Part shown: piece after piece, positions 17,608 to 25,477 of the stretch | Position numbering within the stretch: position 1 is the stretch's first letter | How the letters are laid out: every line of letters starts with the position of its first letter | Origin: Cohnella pontilimi | GTDB taxonomy: Bacteria; Bacillota; Bacilli; Paenibacillales; Paenibacillaceae | NCBI RefSeq assembly: GCF_005049045.1 | Contig: NZ_SUPK01000004.1 | Coordinates: forward strand, 186,001 to 250,000 | DNA: 64,000 bases | Direction of reading: 5' to 3' | Notes under the pieces: model-generated | What the model saw: only the letters and a program-made list of their open reading frames with translations | Told to the model about the DNA's origin: nothing | The model's database searches: none | Position numbers and translations under genes: made by a program

Positions 17608-18624
17608 TCACGACCGGACGGCGCCGCATGACTTTCGAACGATCAATTCCGGTTCAAGAACAATCGTCTCGGGCTTCGGCTTCCTTTTGGCCTTTATCGA
17701 TTTGATCAGCATTTGCGCAGCCAGATAGCCCATTTTGTAGCCGGGCTGCATAATGGTGGTCAGCGGAGGGTCCAAATGCTGCGACCAGACGGTCTCGTCA
17801 TAGCCGACAATGGCGATGTCCTCCGGCAGCTTCAAACCCATCTCCTTGACCGCCTCGATGATCTGCAAAGTTAACATGTTGTTCGTGGAAAATATTCCGT
17901 CGATCTCCGGATGCTCACCCAAGTAGCGCATAATTGTAGATTTGGCGGTGCCCCCCTCCAACTCCAACTCTAATATCCGCAACTCCTCCGGTGAACGGCC
18001 GCTTCCTTGCAATGCCTCGCGATATCCGTCAACGCGTTCCTTCCACGTACTGACATATGGGTTATCGTAGACGAATGCCGCGATGTTGCGTCTTCCGTTG
18101 TGAAGCAGCTGATGCACGGCCATCGTGGCACCTTTCATGTTGTTCATAATCACGTGATGAACATCGAGTCCGGGCACCCGCCGATTGACCACAACCATCG
18201 GATATTTGCTGGCCGCCAGTTTGGTGTACAGCTCCAAATTACGAGCGGTCGGATTTATAACAATCCCGTCTAATCGCCGCATTTGAAATTCTTTGATGTA
18301 TTGCTCTTCCATCGCCGCTTGTTCGCTGGAGTTGCAGATCATGAGATTGTATCCGAGATGCCGGCATGCATCCTCAACCCCTTCAAGGACGACCGTCCAA
18401 AAAGGATTTTTCAGGTTGGACAACACGATTCCGAGCACATTCGTATGTGACGATTTCAACCCTTTGGCAAGCGCGTTGGGGCGATAATCCAATTCCTGTA
18501 TCACTTGCAGGACACGATTTTTAGTCTCATCGCGCGTGTGCGCAAAATTGCCGTTCATGATCCGGGAGACAGTGGTTTTGGATACCCCGGCTCTTTCCGC
18601 GACAAGGTCGATCGTAATTTTCAA
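17608..18624 (-). CDS. LacI-family transcriptional regulator
   Basis: Sugar-responsive repressor of 338 residues. The N-terminal helix-turn-helix and hinge read IDLVAERAGVSKTTVSRIMN through RPNALAKGLKSSHTNVLGIV; the rest is a periplasmic-binding-protein-like effector domain (ISNLKNPFW... type motif, VVNRRVPGLDVHHVIMNN, DGIFSTNNMLTL, VGYDETVWSQHLDPPLTTIM). It is the first gene of the 12-gene catabolic locus and most likely senses its substrate. Palindromes with a central CG directly upstream are candidate autoregulatory operators. The ribosome binding site is weak. Confidence 0.9.
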   Translation of the reverse strand: MKITIDLVAERAGVSKTTVSRIMNGNFAHTRDETKNRVLQVIQELDYRPNALAKGLKSSHTNVLGIVLSNLKNPFWTVVLEGVEDACRHLGYNLMICNSSEQAAMEEQYIKEFQMRRLDGIVINPTARNLELYTKLAASKYPMVVVNRRVPGLDVHHVIMNNMKGATMAVHQLLHNGRRNIAAFVYDNPYVSTWKERVDGYREALQGSGRSPEELRILELELEGGTAKSTIMRYLGEHPEIDGIFSTNNMLTLQIIEAVKEMGLKLPEDIAIVGYDETVWSQHLDPPLTTIMQPGYKMGYLAAQMLIKSIKAKRKPKPETIVLEPELIVRKSCGAVRS

Positions 18625-18656
18625 GAGGATCCACCGTTTCTTTCATGGATTTGGTT

Positions 18657-18725
18657 ATCGATTTCGGAAACCGATTAACAAATGCGCGGCGGGTTGGGGA
18701 ACGTTTTTGGAAACCGATTCCCAAA
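18657..18725 (-). promoter_or_regulatory. Two candidate operators of the LacI-type regulator
   Basis: The 11-base sequence GGAAACCGATT occurs twice, at 18666-18676 and 18709-18719, 43 bases apart (about four helical turns). The second lies in a 20-base imperfect palindrome with central CG, TTTGGAAACCGATTCCCAAA (18706-18725), the shape of LacI-family operators. Both sit just upstream of the regulator gene and so at the head of the catabolic locus. Confidence 0.5.
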
Positions 18726-18730
18726 CCAAA

Positions 18731-18744
18731 TGTAAGCGCTGTAA
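18731..18744. promoter_or_regulatory. cre-like (CcpA) site
   Basis: TGTAAGCGCTGTAA differs at one position from the catabolite responsive element consensus TGWNANCGNTNWCA. Its place next to the candidate LacI operators suggests carbon catabolite control of the catabolic locus. A lone near-match, so tentative. Confidence 0.4.
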
Positions 18745-18836
18745 CTTCTGGCAACACGAAACTATCATGCGCCCCGAACAGCGTCAATGCTTTCGACAAA
18801 CACTCTAAAAACGTTATCGGATTCAGCATAGGCGAC

Positions 18837-18877
18837 AAAAAAACGCCCCGTTCATGCACAAAGGCACAAACGGAGCG
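18837..18877 (-). terminator. Intrinsic terminator after the thioesterase gene
   Basis: On the minus strand CGCTCCGTT pairs with AACGGGGCG (one G-U) and the loop adds TGC/GCA pairing; TTTTTTT follows. It ends the speD-thioesterase transcript. Confidence 0.8.
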
Positions 18878-18896
18878 ATTAATGTCGATATTATGA

Positions 18897-19364
18897 TTAC
18901 TGCAAACTATCCCCTTCAAACGCCGTAATCTTCTCCCGAACTACGTCGGGCAGCGGTGCGCTCTTGCCGGATTTTTTATCGATGTATACCATGGCTCCCC
19001 GGCCGACCGCTTTCGGCTGCCCGGTCGATTGGTCCACGATCGCATATTCCAAATCGTACGAGGAACGCCCCAGCTTCGCCACCCTTACCCGCAGATGCAA
19101 CGAATCCTTAAGATAAATTTGCTGCAAATACTGGCACTCCAAATCCGCGACGACCACGACATTTTCCTCGTTAAACAGGACTCCGGCAACCCCAAGATTC
19201 TCCATATACTCAACCCGGCCCTGCTCGAAATAAATAAAATAACTTACGTTGTTCACATGCCCCGACATGTCGGTCTCGACGTAACGAACCTTGATCGGGA
19301 TCGAAAAATGGAACTTGTCCAGCCACCCCTGCGGATCGGGCTGAACGTACGAAATTGGCCGCAA
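18897..19364 (-). CDS. Acyl-CoA thioesterase, hotdog fold (4-hydroxybenzoyl-CoA type)
   Basis: Hotdog-fold thioesterase of 155 residues. The catalytic Asp lies in RYVETDMSGHVNNVSYFIYFE, typical of the YbgC/FadM-like branch, followed by ECQYLQQIYLKDSLHLRVRV. The start is a TTG six bases after GGGAGAG; no better ATG exists. It follows speD by 12 bases and is probably co-transcribed with it, although no metabolic link to polyamines is obvious. Confidence 0.82.
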   Translation of the reverse strand: MRPISYVQPDPQGWLDKFHFSIPIKVRYVETDMSGHVNNVSYFIYFEQGRVEYMENLGVAGVLFNEENVVVVADLECQYLQQIYLKDSLHLRVRVAKLGRSSYDLEYAIVDQSTGQPKAVGRGAMVYIDKKSGKSAPLPDVVREKITAFEGDSLQ

Positions 19365-19376
19365 CCGACTCTCTCC

Positions 19377-20186
19377 CTATGCTGTGATGTTTTTGCCGTA
19401 AAAGATCTCATCCATTTCCTTTTTTAATTTTTCGGTAATTTCCGCTTGTTCTCCTGCCTCCAGTTTATCTTTCGTGTAGCCGAACAAGTAATTGTTCAGG
19501 TCGAATTCCCGCAGCTGGCACTTCGTATGGAAAATGTGCTCCTGATAGACGTTGACGTCGATCATATGATACTGTTCGATCACTTCGTCCGGAATATAAT
19601 TTTGGATGGAACTGATTTCGTGGTCGATAAACAGCTTCTGGCCGTGCACGTCCCGGGTGAAGCCGCGCACGCGGTAGTCGATCGTCATGATATCCGTGTC
19701 GAACGAGTGGATCAAATAGTTCAGCGCCTTGAGCGGGGAAATCTCTCCGCACGTCGAGACGTCGATATCCGCGCGGAACGTGCTGATGCCTTCGCTCGGA
19801 TGATACTCGGGATACGTATGTACCGTAATGTGGCTCTTGTCCAGCTGGACGACGACCGATTCCGGCAGCGGACCCGGCGATTCGTCATAATGTTCCGCCG
19901 GAACTTCAACGACAGGACCTTCGGATACAAGCATGGTGACGCTGGCGCCTTGGGGAACATAATCTTGCTGGGCGATATTGAGCGTATGCGCTCCGATGAT
20001 GTCTGCCACGTGCTGCAAAATATGCTTCAGCCGATCCGAGTTGTACTGTTCATCGATATATTCGAGATAGGCTTCACGTTCCTCTTTCGTTTTGGTGTAA
20101 CAAATGTCGTACATGTTAAAGCTCAACGTTTTGGTCAAATTGTTAAAACCATGCAGTGTGACCACCTGTTCCGGCGTCAGTGGCAT
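19377..20186 (-). CDS. speD: S-adenosylmethionine decarboxylase proenzyme, long (E. coli) type
   Basis: Makes decarboxylated SAM, the aminopropyl donor for spermidine. The 269-residue protein is the long bacterial class, not the short SpeH type of B. subtilis. The self-cleavage site that yields the pyruvoyl cofactor is visible as [15 protein letters not shown] with Ser118; [20 protein letters not shown] holds the catalytic Cys. GGTGGGGG precedes the ATG. The intergenic region 20187-20374 serves both this gene and the divergent small gene. Confidence 0.92.
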   Translation of the reverse strand: MPLTPEQVVTLHGFNNLTKTLSFNMYDICYTKTKEEREAYLEYIDEQYNSDRLKHILQHVADIIGAHTLNIAQQDYVPQGASVTMLVSEGPVVEVPAEHYDESPGPLPESVVVQLDKSHITVHTYPEYHPSEGISTFRADIDVSTCGEISPLKALNYLIHSFDTDIMTIDYRVRGFTRDVHGQKLFIDHEISSIQNYIPDEVIEQYHMIDVNVYQEHIFHTKCQLREFDLNNYLFGYTKDKLEAGEQAEITEKLKKEMDEIFYGKNITA

Positions 20187-20374
20187 CGCTCAAACCCCCA
20201 CCTTTTTTGTCGAATATGTATTATTCCCCTATTTCAAGGGAAATAAAAAGCGGACTGTGTACAAGCGCAATTCTGCCGGAGCTATGCGAATACACGGACA
20301 TGCCGCGCAAAATCGCCATACATTAACTGTGTGATGTTTGTTCATCACAAATCCGCAAAGAGGGTGGTGATTTT

Positions 20375-20491
20375 ATGAGTTTTGCAGGGTCCTGCGCGTC
20401 CTGCGCCGGATTTGGTATTGGTCGTATGGCTGCGTTCGTTCTGGTGCTTTTCATCCTTCTGGTGATCATCCTGAGCGCCGGCGTCATTTAA
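20375..20491 (+). CDS. YjcZ-family sporulation-type membrane microprotein (38 aa)
   Basis: Too short for usual gene calling. It encodes a Cys/Gly-rich start (MSFAGSCASCAGFGIGRM) followed by one hydrophobic helix (AAFVLVLFILLVIILSAGVI), the pattern of the YjcZ tiny membrane proteins made during sporulation in Bacilli. GGGTGGTGA lies before the ATG and a terminator follows 24 bases after the stop. A palindrome GTGATG-N6-CATCAC (20331-20348) stands just upstream and may be regulatory. Confidence 0.75.
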   Translation: MSFAGSCASCAGFGIGRMAAFVLVLFILLVIILSAGVI

Positions 20492-20515
20492 TCAATCGAG
20501 CCCTCTAACCACAAT

Positions 20516-20556
20516 GAAGAAAGCGGCTTGCCGCCTAGGGCAAAGCCGCTTTCTTC
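20516..20556. terminator. Bidirectional intrinsic terminator
   Basis: GAAGAAAGCGGCTT pairs perfectly with AAGCCGCTTTCTTC. It lies between two convergent genes, the YjcZ-like gene and the Gfo/Idh/MocA gene, and has pyrimidine-rich tails in both directions. Confidence 0.8.
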
Positions 20557-21536
20557 TAGTCCGCCGGAAAGACAAGCCCCATTTGCCTGCGCGCTTCGTC
20601 CATGATTTCCAAGGCGGCCAGCGAACGGGCATGCGTGTTCACACCGGATTCCAAGCGTCCGCTTTGGATCAATCGGATGAACTCTTCTACTTCATACCTC
20701 ATCGTGAGCGGGTCTTGCGGCTGCGTAATGTCCTCCACGGTTCCGTCCCGCATTCGGATCTCCACCTTTTGCGGTTGGCTGATTTTGTGGATGATCATGC
20801 TGCCGTTCTCGCCCTGAATTTCGGAAGGCAAGGAAGACTCCGTGATTTTCGAGTATAGGACGACAGCTTCCATGTCCGCATATTTCAGCAGTATACTTCC
20901 TTCGCCGTCGACTCCGGAATCCAGCATGACCCCGGTCGCTTTCACTTCATCCGGCACGCCGAACAATGCGACCATGGGATAGATGCAATAGATACCCAAA
21001 TCCATCAGAGCGCCGTTCGAAAATTGAGGATTGAACGCATTCGGCAAATTTCCCTGTTTATAGGCATCATATCGGGACGAGTACTGGCAGTAGCTCGCAA
21101 AATATCGGCGCACCTTGCCCAGTTTATGAAGATTTTGCTCGATCGCCACAAAGTTCGGGAGGAAGGTCGATTTCAACGCTTCCATGAGCAGCACATGGTT
21201 GCTTGCCGCAGCTTCGACCATTTGCCGAAACTGCCCGGCATTGGAGGCCGCCGGCTTTTCGCACAGCACGTGAATCCCCTTGTTCATGAACAGAATGCTC
21301 TGCTCCGCGTGCAGCGAATTCGGACTGGCGATATATACCGCGTCGATCTCTCCGCTATCGGCCATCGTCCCGAGATCCGTGAACGTTCGGCTCACGCCGT
21401 GCTTGGCCGCAAATTCGGCCGCACGCTCCTCCGTGCGGGAATACACCGCACTCAGCGAGAAATCGCTCACCTTCCGAGCGGACTCGATGAACTGATCGGT
21501 AATCCAGTTCGTTCCGACAACTCCGAATCGTATCAT
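20556..21536 (-). CDS. Gfo/Idh/MocA-family NAD(P)-dependent oxidoreductase
   Basis: Sugar or inositol-type dehydrogenase of 326 residues. N-terminal Rossmann domain starts MIRFGVVGTNWITDQFI; the signature HVLCEKPAASNAGQF carries the conserved Glu-Lys-Pro, and the C-terminal domain contains GALMDLGIYCIYPMVALFG with the usual catalytic Asp/Tyr region. Substrate unknown. It is followed by a small basic protein gene on the same strand upstream; there is no adjacent transporter, although importer 3 begins about 340 bases away upstream. Confidence 0.88.
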   Translation of the reverse strand: MIRFGVVGTNWITDQFIESARKVSDFSLSAVYSRTEERAAEFAAKHGVSRTFTDLGTMADSGEIDAVYIASPNSLHAEQSILFMNKGIHVLCEKPAASNAGQFRQMVEAAASNHVLLMEALKSTFLPNFVAIEQNLHKLGKVRRYFASYCQYSSRYDAYKQGNLPNAFNPQFSNGALMDLGIYCIYPMVALFGVPDEVKATGVMLDSGVDGEGSILLKYADMEAVVLYSKITESSLPSEIQGENGSMIIHKISQPQKVEIRMRDGTVEDITQPQDPLTMRYEVEEFIRLIQSGRLESGVNTHARSLAALEIMDEARRQMGLVFPAD

Positions 21537-21557
21537 GAGATACTTCCTCCGCCGTGT

Positions 21558-21737
21558 TTAGACGCCTGTTCGTTTCTTTTGATTGTTCGGCCTCTTTTTA
21601 ATCTGGCTCTTCATTTTTTTCGTCTCGGTGCTAAAGTGATCTTGCTTCCCTTGGTCCTGAGAATGTGCTTGCTTTTTCTGCTGAAGCTTCTGCTTCATCG
21701 CCTCGGCCAGACTGATTTTTTTCGGTTCCTCGCTCAA
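21558..21737 (-). CDS. Small lysine/glutamine-rich protein (59 aa)
   Basis: A short gene starting with TTG at 21737, four bases after AGGTGA, and ending 21 bases before the oxidoreductase start. The product begins MSEEPKKISLAEAMKQKLQQ and is very rich in Lys and Gln throughout, ending KRPNNQKKRTGV. No cysteine, signal peptide or membrane helix. The first half looks like an amphipathic helix. Function unknown; nucleic-acid or membrane-surface binding would suit its charge but is a guess. Confidence 0.6.
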   Translation of the reverse strand: MSEEPKKISLAEAMKQKLQQKKQAHSQDQGKQDHFSTETKKMKSQIKKRPNNQKKRTGV

Positions 21738-21838
21738 GCTTTCACCTCAGATCCGGCTGTTGAAGCCCGTCCAATTCGTCGAAGCCATTATACCGGACGG
21801 CAGAATGAAGGTCAAAGCGATTTCCCTGCAAATAAAAT

Positions 21839-21868
21839 AAGAGCCCAGCTTTACAAGCTCGGGCTCTT
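21839..21868 (-). terminator. Intrinsic terminator after importer 3
   Basis: On the minus strand AAGAGCCCGAGCTT pairs with AAGCTGGGCTCTT (one bulge) and is followed by ATTTTATTT. It closes the importer 3 transcript. Confidence 0.75.
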
Positions 21869-21880
21869 GGCCATATTCCG

Positions 21881-22738
21881 TTATCCTTTGGAGCCGGTAA
21901 TGACAATTCCTTGGATGAAATACTTTTGCGCGAAAAAGAAGAGCAACAGCGGTGGAATGACCGCCACCATAGAGGCCGCCATCAACAAATTCCAAGGTGT
22001 GGCGGCGTAAGCGGCCGTGAAATTCGACAGACCGAGTGAAAGCGGGTATTTGTCCCCTGTGCTTAAGTAAATGAGCGGGCCGATCAAATCGTTCCAGCGG
22101 TACATAAATTCCAGAATGGCGGCTGTGGCCAGAGCCGGAATGGACAGCGGGAGAATGATCCGGAAGAACGTCGTCGCATACCCGCCGCCATCGATTTTCA
22201 CCGCTTCGTCCAGATCCTTGGAGATCCCCAGGAAGAACTGTCTGAGCAGGAATATAATGAAGGCGCTGCCCCCAAAGGCGGGAACGACGAGCGGCAAATA
22301 ACTGTCGATCCAGTTAAATTGGTTAAACAGCAAATACTGCGGAATCAGGGTAACCTGCGGCGGAATCATCATCGTGCCGAGCACGATGGCGAATAACACG
22401 CCGCTTCCCCTGGCCTTCAACCGGGCGAATGCATAAGCGACAAGCGCCGAGCTGATCGCGACCGCAAATACGGTGATCGCCACATAAATCACCGTGTTCC
22501 AGACATACGTCAGCAGCGGCACGTCATCGAAAATTTGGGAGTAGTTGTCCCACTTGAATGGGTTGGGGATCCAGCTCATCGGCATCCTATGAACGTCGCC
22601 GAGCTCCTTCAAAGAGGTGATGATCATCCAATATAACGGAAAAGCGAATAAGAGCAATCCGAGAAGCAAAATAGCGTACACGAAAAATTTACCTGCAGCG
22701 CCCAATTCTCCATAAGACACCCTGACGCTTCTAAACAT
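21881..22738 (-). CDS. CUT1 ABC sugar permease, MalG-type (importer 3)
   Basis: Six-helix membrane subunit of 285 residues. The EAA loop is DEAVKIDGGGYATTFFRIIL and the C-terminus ends VITGSKG, the normal MalG-type tail. It is 14 bases after its MalF-type partner and is last in a three-gene unit. The motif TMMIPPQVTLIPQYLLFNQF in the middle helices is highly conserved in this subfamily. Substrate unknown. Confidence 0.92.
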   Translation of the reverse strand: MFRSVRVSYGELGAAGKFFVYAILLLGLLLFAFPLYWMIITSLKELGDVHRMPMSWIPNPFKWDNYSQIFDDVPLLTYVWNTVIYVAITVFAVAISSALVAYAFARLKARGSGVLFAIVLGTMMIPPQVTLIPQYLLFNQFNWIDSYLPLVVPAFGGSAFIIFLLRQFFLGISKDLDEAVKIDGGGYATTFFRIILPLSIPALATAAILEFMYRWNDLIGPLIYLSTGDKYPLSLGLSNFTAAYAATPWNLLMAASMVAVIPPLLLFFFAQKYFIQGIVITGSKG

Positions 22739-22752
22739 AGTCCGTCTCCCTC

Positions 22753-23706
22753 CTACCCTCTACTGTCATATTCGTAATAGACGAGTTTTCTGGAAAGCAC
22801 TAATGACAGTAAAGTTAAAAGAAATACGATGACGAACATGACCCATGCCAGAGCGGACGCGTACCCCATTCTAAAGTGAAAGAACGCGGTATCGAACAAG
22901 TAATAAACATAGAAGTACGAATTCCAATCAGGCCCGCCTTTGGTGATGACATAGGACTGGGTGAAAGCTTGAAAAGACGAGATGATGCCGATAATCGAGT
23001 TAAACAAAATAACCGGGGAAATCAAGGGAACCGTAATGCGGAAAAACTGCCGCATGCGGCTTGCGCCGTCCATCGCAGCCGATTCATAGAGGTCAGACGG
23101 CAAGCTCTGCAGGCTGGCAAGAAAAATAACCATCGTGCCGCCGATGGCCGTCAGCTGCATAAGAACCATCGAAGGAATGACGAGATGGGCATCTGTAAAC
23201 CAACCGGGACCTCGGATGCCAAACCACTGGCCTAACAAAGAATTGACGACACCGAATTCCGGATTCAGCAGCCAGGACCATAAGTACGCCACGGCCACGC
23301 CTGAGATTATCGAGGGTGTATAATAGAGCGTTCTGAATAGCGGCTGGCCTCTCACCTTCTGATTCAGGAGCACGGCGAGCAGCAGCGAGGAAATCATGGT
23401 GAACGGAACGACGAGAACAACGTAGTAAGCCGTCACGCTAAGCGATTTGTAAAACAATCTATCGTCAAATAGTCCAGAAAAGTTTCCGAGTCCGATGAAT
23501 TTCGGGGGATCGATGACATTATAGTCTGCAAAGCTCAAAACAAGCGAAGCGAGAATCGGGCCGCCCGAAAACAATATAAATCCGATCACCCAAGGGGAAA
23601 TGAACATCCAGAACGCGCGTTCCTCGCGCGCTCTTTCCGGGTTCCTTCTTTTCTTCAGTTTGGCAGCCGACTCTGCACGAAGCTCCGTCGCATTGACCGC
23701 ACTCAA
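22753..23706 (-). CDS. CUT1 ABC sugar permease, MalF-type (importer 3)
   Basis: Membrane subunit starting, by ribosome-binding-site position, at TTG 23706 (AGAGGTGA upstream); a longer in-frame extension to 23754 would include an RNA hairpin and is less likely. A basic N-terminus (KLKKRRNPERAREERAF) precedes the first helix. The EAA loop reads YESAAMDGASRMRQFFRITV and the GGP loop VITKGGPDWNSYFYVYYLF. It partners the MalG-type subunit after it. Confidence 0.88.
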   Translation of the reverse strand: MSAVNATELRAESAAKLKKRRNPERAREERAFWMFISPWVIGFILFSGGPILASLVLSFADYNVIDPPKFIGLGNFSGLFDDRLFYKSLSVTAYYVVLVVPFTMISSLLLAVLLNQKVRGQPLFRTLYYTPSIISGVAVAYLWSWLLNPEFGVVNSLLGQWFGIRGPGWFTDAHLVIPSMVLMQLTAIGGTMVIFLASLQSLPSDLYESAAMDGASRMRQFFRITVPLISPVILFNSIIGIISSFQAFTQSYVITKGGPDWNSYFYVYYLFDTAFFHFRMGYASALAWVMFVIVFLLTLLSLVLSRKLVYYEYDSRG

Positions 23707-23731
23707 CCGCTTCACCTCTTTTGGGAAGAAT

Positions 23732-23762
23732 GGTTTCCCTTGGGGGAGCCCCAAGGGAAACC
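23732..23762 (-). other. Hairpin between binding protein 3 and its permeases
   Basis: Perfect 14-base inverted repeat GGTTTCCCTTGGGG / CCCCAAGGGAAACC with a 3-base loop. No U tract follows on the minus strand, so it is probably a stability or processing element and not a terminator. Confidence 0.75.
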
Positions 23763-23785
23763 GGTACCACGTACAGTTACGATGA

Positions 23786-25141
23786 TTAGAACTTTAAGGA
23801 TCTGAGGTTTTTGTCGATCTCCTGCAATCCTTGGTCTACGCTCTTTTGTCCGTTCCACAAAGAGTTGGCGGTCTGGTTGATCGTCGTGCTGATGACGGCG
23901 AACTTGTCGATCAGGTGGTTATCCGCCTCGCGGCCGTTCTGAACGGCACCCTCGTTCAGCTGCTTCACTTCTTCAACCTTCATGCCGGTTTTATCCGCCA
24001 TCTGCTGATACCATTGATCGGCGAGCGATGTATCCGCAGGAGTTGCGGATGTTTTCTCCATGAACTTCTTACCGCCGTTATTCGGGTCGACCAAGTATTT
24101 AATAAACTTCCAAGACTCTTCCGGATGCTTACTCTTCTCGCTGATACACCACGGGTCTACGAACAGCGGCACTTTGCGGCCGTCATGGTAAGGAATCGGC
24201 GCAACGCCCCATTTGAATTTCGCCGGCCCATAAGCCCAGAAGCCCCATCCTCCGTTAATAACCATGGCAACTTTGCCCGTCAGGAACGGATCCCCGACTG
24301 CGCTTACCGCGTCAACCGTCGCCTGGTTCGGAGCGACCTTATGCTTTTGGATCAAGTCTACGTTAAATTGCAGCGCTTCTTTGTTCTGCGGATTCGTCAG
24401 CACGGCCGGTTCGCCCATAACGGCGGAAGTGTAAGCCTCGGGTTTGAACATATCTCCGCCGAAGCCCCAGGTTTGCAGGTTCGGACTCATGGAATTCAGC
24501 ACGCCGAACACTTGCTTGTTGGCGTTGCCCACGTCATGCGTCAGCTTTTGGGCTTTCTGCAGCATCGCGTCATAATTCCAGGACGTGTCGTTCCAATCCG
24601 TCGGCGGATACGGAACACCGTCTTTATCGAAAAGCTCCTTGTTATAGAAAAGGAAGCTGCCGATCGCGAGCATCGGGATTCCGTATGTTTTGTTGTCGAT
24701 TTTGTAAATATCCATGATCTGCTGGTTGATGGTACTAATGTCTCCCGAATCTCTCTCGATAAAAGAAGTCATGTCCTTCAGTGCGCCCATCTTCATATAG
24801 CTGGCGAACCCGGAGTTTGCCCAGTTAGGTGACCATACATCCGGAACTTTACCGCTGGAAATCATCGTGGTCAGCCGCTGGTCGATTTCGGCTTGAGGAA
24901 TGGTCGTCAGTTTGACCGTGATGTTCGGGTTATCTTTCTGAAAGCCTGCGATCATATCTTTCTCCCAGTCGATCATGTTGGGATCCGTGCGCACGAGCCA
25001 TTCGATTGTCACTTTGTCCCCGCCGCTGGAGCCGGTATCCCCGCTCGAAGCGGCATTATTGGATTTCCCCTTGGAGCATCCGTACAGCAGCGAAACGGAT
25101 AAGAACAATGCGAGCAGAAGAGCCGTTGTCTTTGTCTTCAT
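23786..25141 (-). CDS. Extracellular sugar-binding lipoprotein, CUT1 (importer 3)
   Basis: Family 1 solute-binding lipoprotein. From ATG 25141 the signal peptide MKTKTTALLLALFLSVSLL runs to lipobox LYGC, then a Lys/Asn/Ser/Gly linker and a binding domain opening TIEWLVRTDPNMIDWEKDMI. GTG 25147 is a possible alternative because the GGAGG spacing is better for it. First gene of importer 3, read from a good promoter with a cre-like site. Ligand not predictable. Confidence 0.92.
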   Translation of the reverse strand: MKTKTTALLLALFLSVSLLYGCSKGKSNNAASSGDTGSSGGDKVTIEWLVRTDPNMIDWEKDMIAGFQKDNPNITVKLTTIPQAEIDQRLTTMISSGKVPDVWSPNWANSGFASYMKMGALKDMTSFIERDSGDISTINQQIMDIYKIDNKTYGIPMLAIGSFLFYNKELFDKDGVPYPPTDWNDTSWNYDAMLQKAQKLTHDVGNANKQVFGVLNSMSPNLQTWGFGGDMFKPEAYTSAVMGEPAVLTNPQNKEALQFNVDLIQKHKVAPNQATVDAVSAVGDPFLTGKVAMVINGGWGFWAYGPAKFKWGVAPIPYHDGRKVPLFVDPWCISEKSKHPEESWKFIKYLVDPNNGGKKFMEKTSATPADTSLADQWYQQMADKTGMKVEEVKQLNEGAVQNGREADNHLIDKFAVISTTINQTANSLWNGQKSVDQGLQEIDKNLRSLKF

Positions 25142-25250
25142 TGTCACACTCTCAACCTCCAAAATAATTTGTTTTCCAAGCACGATCACGTTTACGGGTT
25201 AGTTTCCGAAATAGACCCTCCAGCACCCCCCACACGATCTGTACAAGCCG

Positions 25251-25287
25251 TTACATTCGTTTTAAAATATGAATGTAATCGCTTTCC
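25251..25287. promoter_or_regulatory. Operator-like inverted repeat and cre-like site of importer 3
   Basis: TTACATTC (25251-25258) and GAATGTAA (25271-25278) form a perfect 8-base inverted repeat. It overlaps TGTAATCGCTTTCC (25274-25287), which matches the CcpA cre consensus at all but the last base. Both lie at and just after the predicted transcription start, a common place for repression. Confidence 0.5.
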
Positions 25288-25291
25288 TAAG

Positions 25292-25320
25292 ATTGTAGAT
25301 TAAAAAGTAAATTTTGTAAA
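25292..25320 (-). promoter_or_regulatory. Sigma-A-type promoter of importer 3
   Basis: Minus strand TTTACA (25315-25320), 17-base spacer, TACAAT (25292-25297). Transcription should begin near 25285, about 145 bases before the start codon. Confidence 0.6.
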
Positions 25321-25418
25321 TTAAATAAATTTTGTCGTATGTTGTAAGGGATTGTTAACTTTTATCATCTTTTCTTCGAAATTTGTCGGATAGCGTCAGT
25401 TTCGGCTGCAGCAGATAC

Positions 25419-25450
25419 AAAAAAGCCCAAGCCATTTTGGCTTGGGCTTT
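25419..25450 (-). terminator. Intrinsic terminator after the four-helix membrane protein
   Basis: On the minus strand AAAGCCCAAGCC pairs perfectly with GGCTTGGGCTTT, followed by a continuing U run. Confidence 0.85.
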
Positions 25451-25477
25451 ACGAATGATGCTGCTTTTCGGCCGAAT

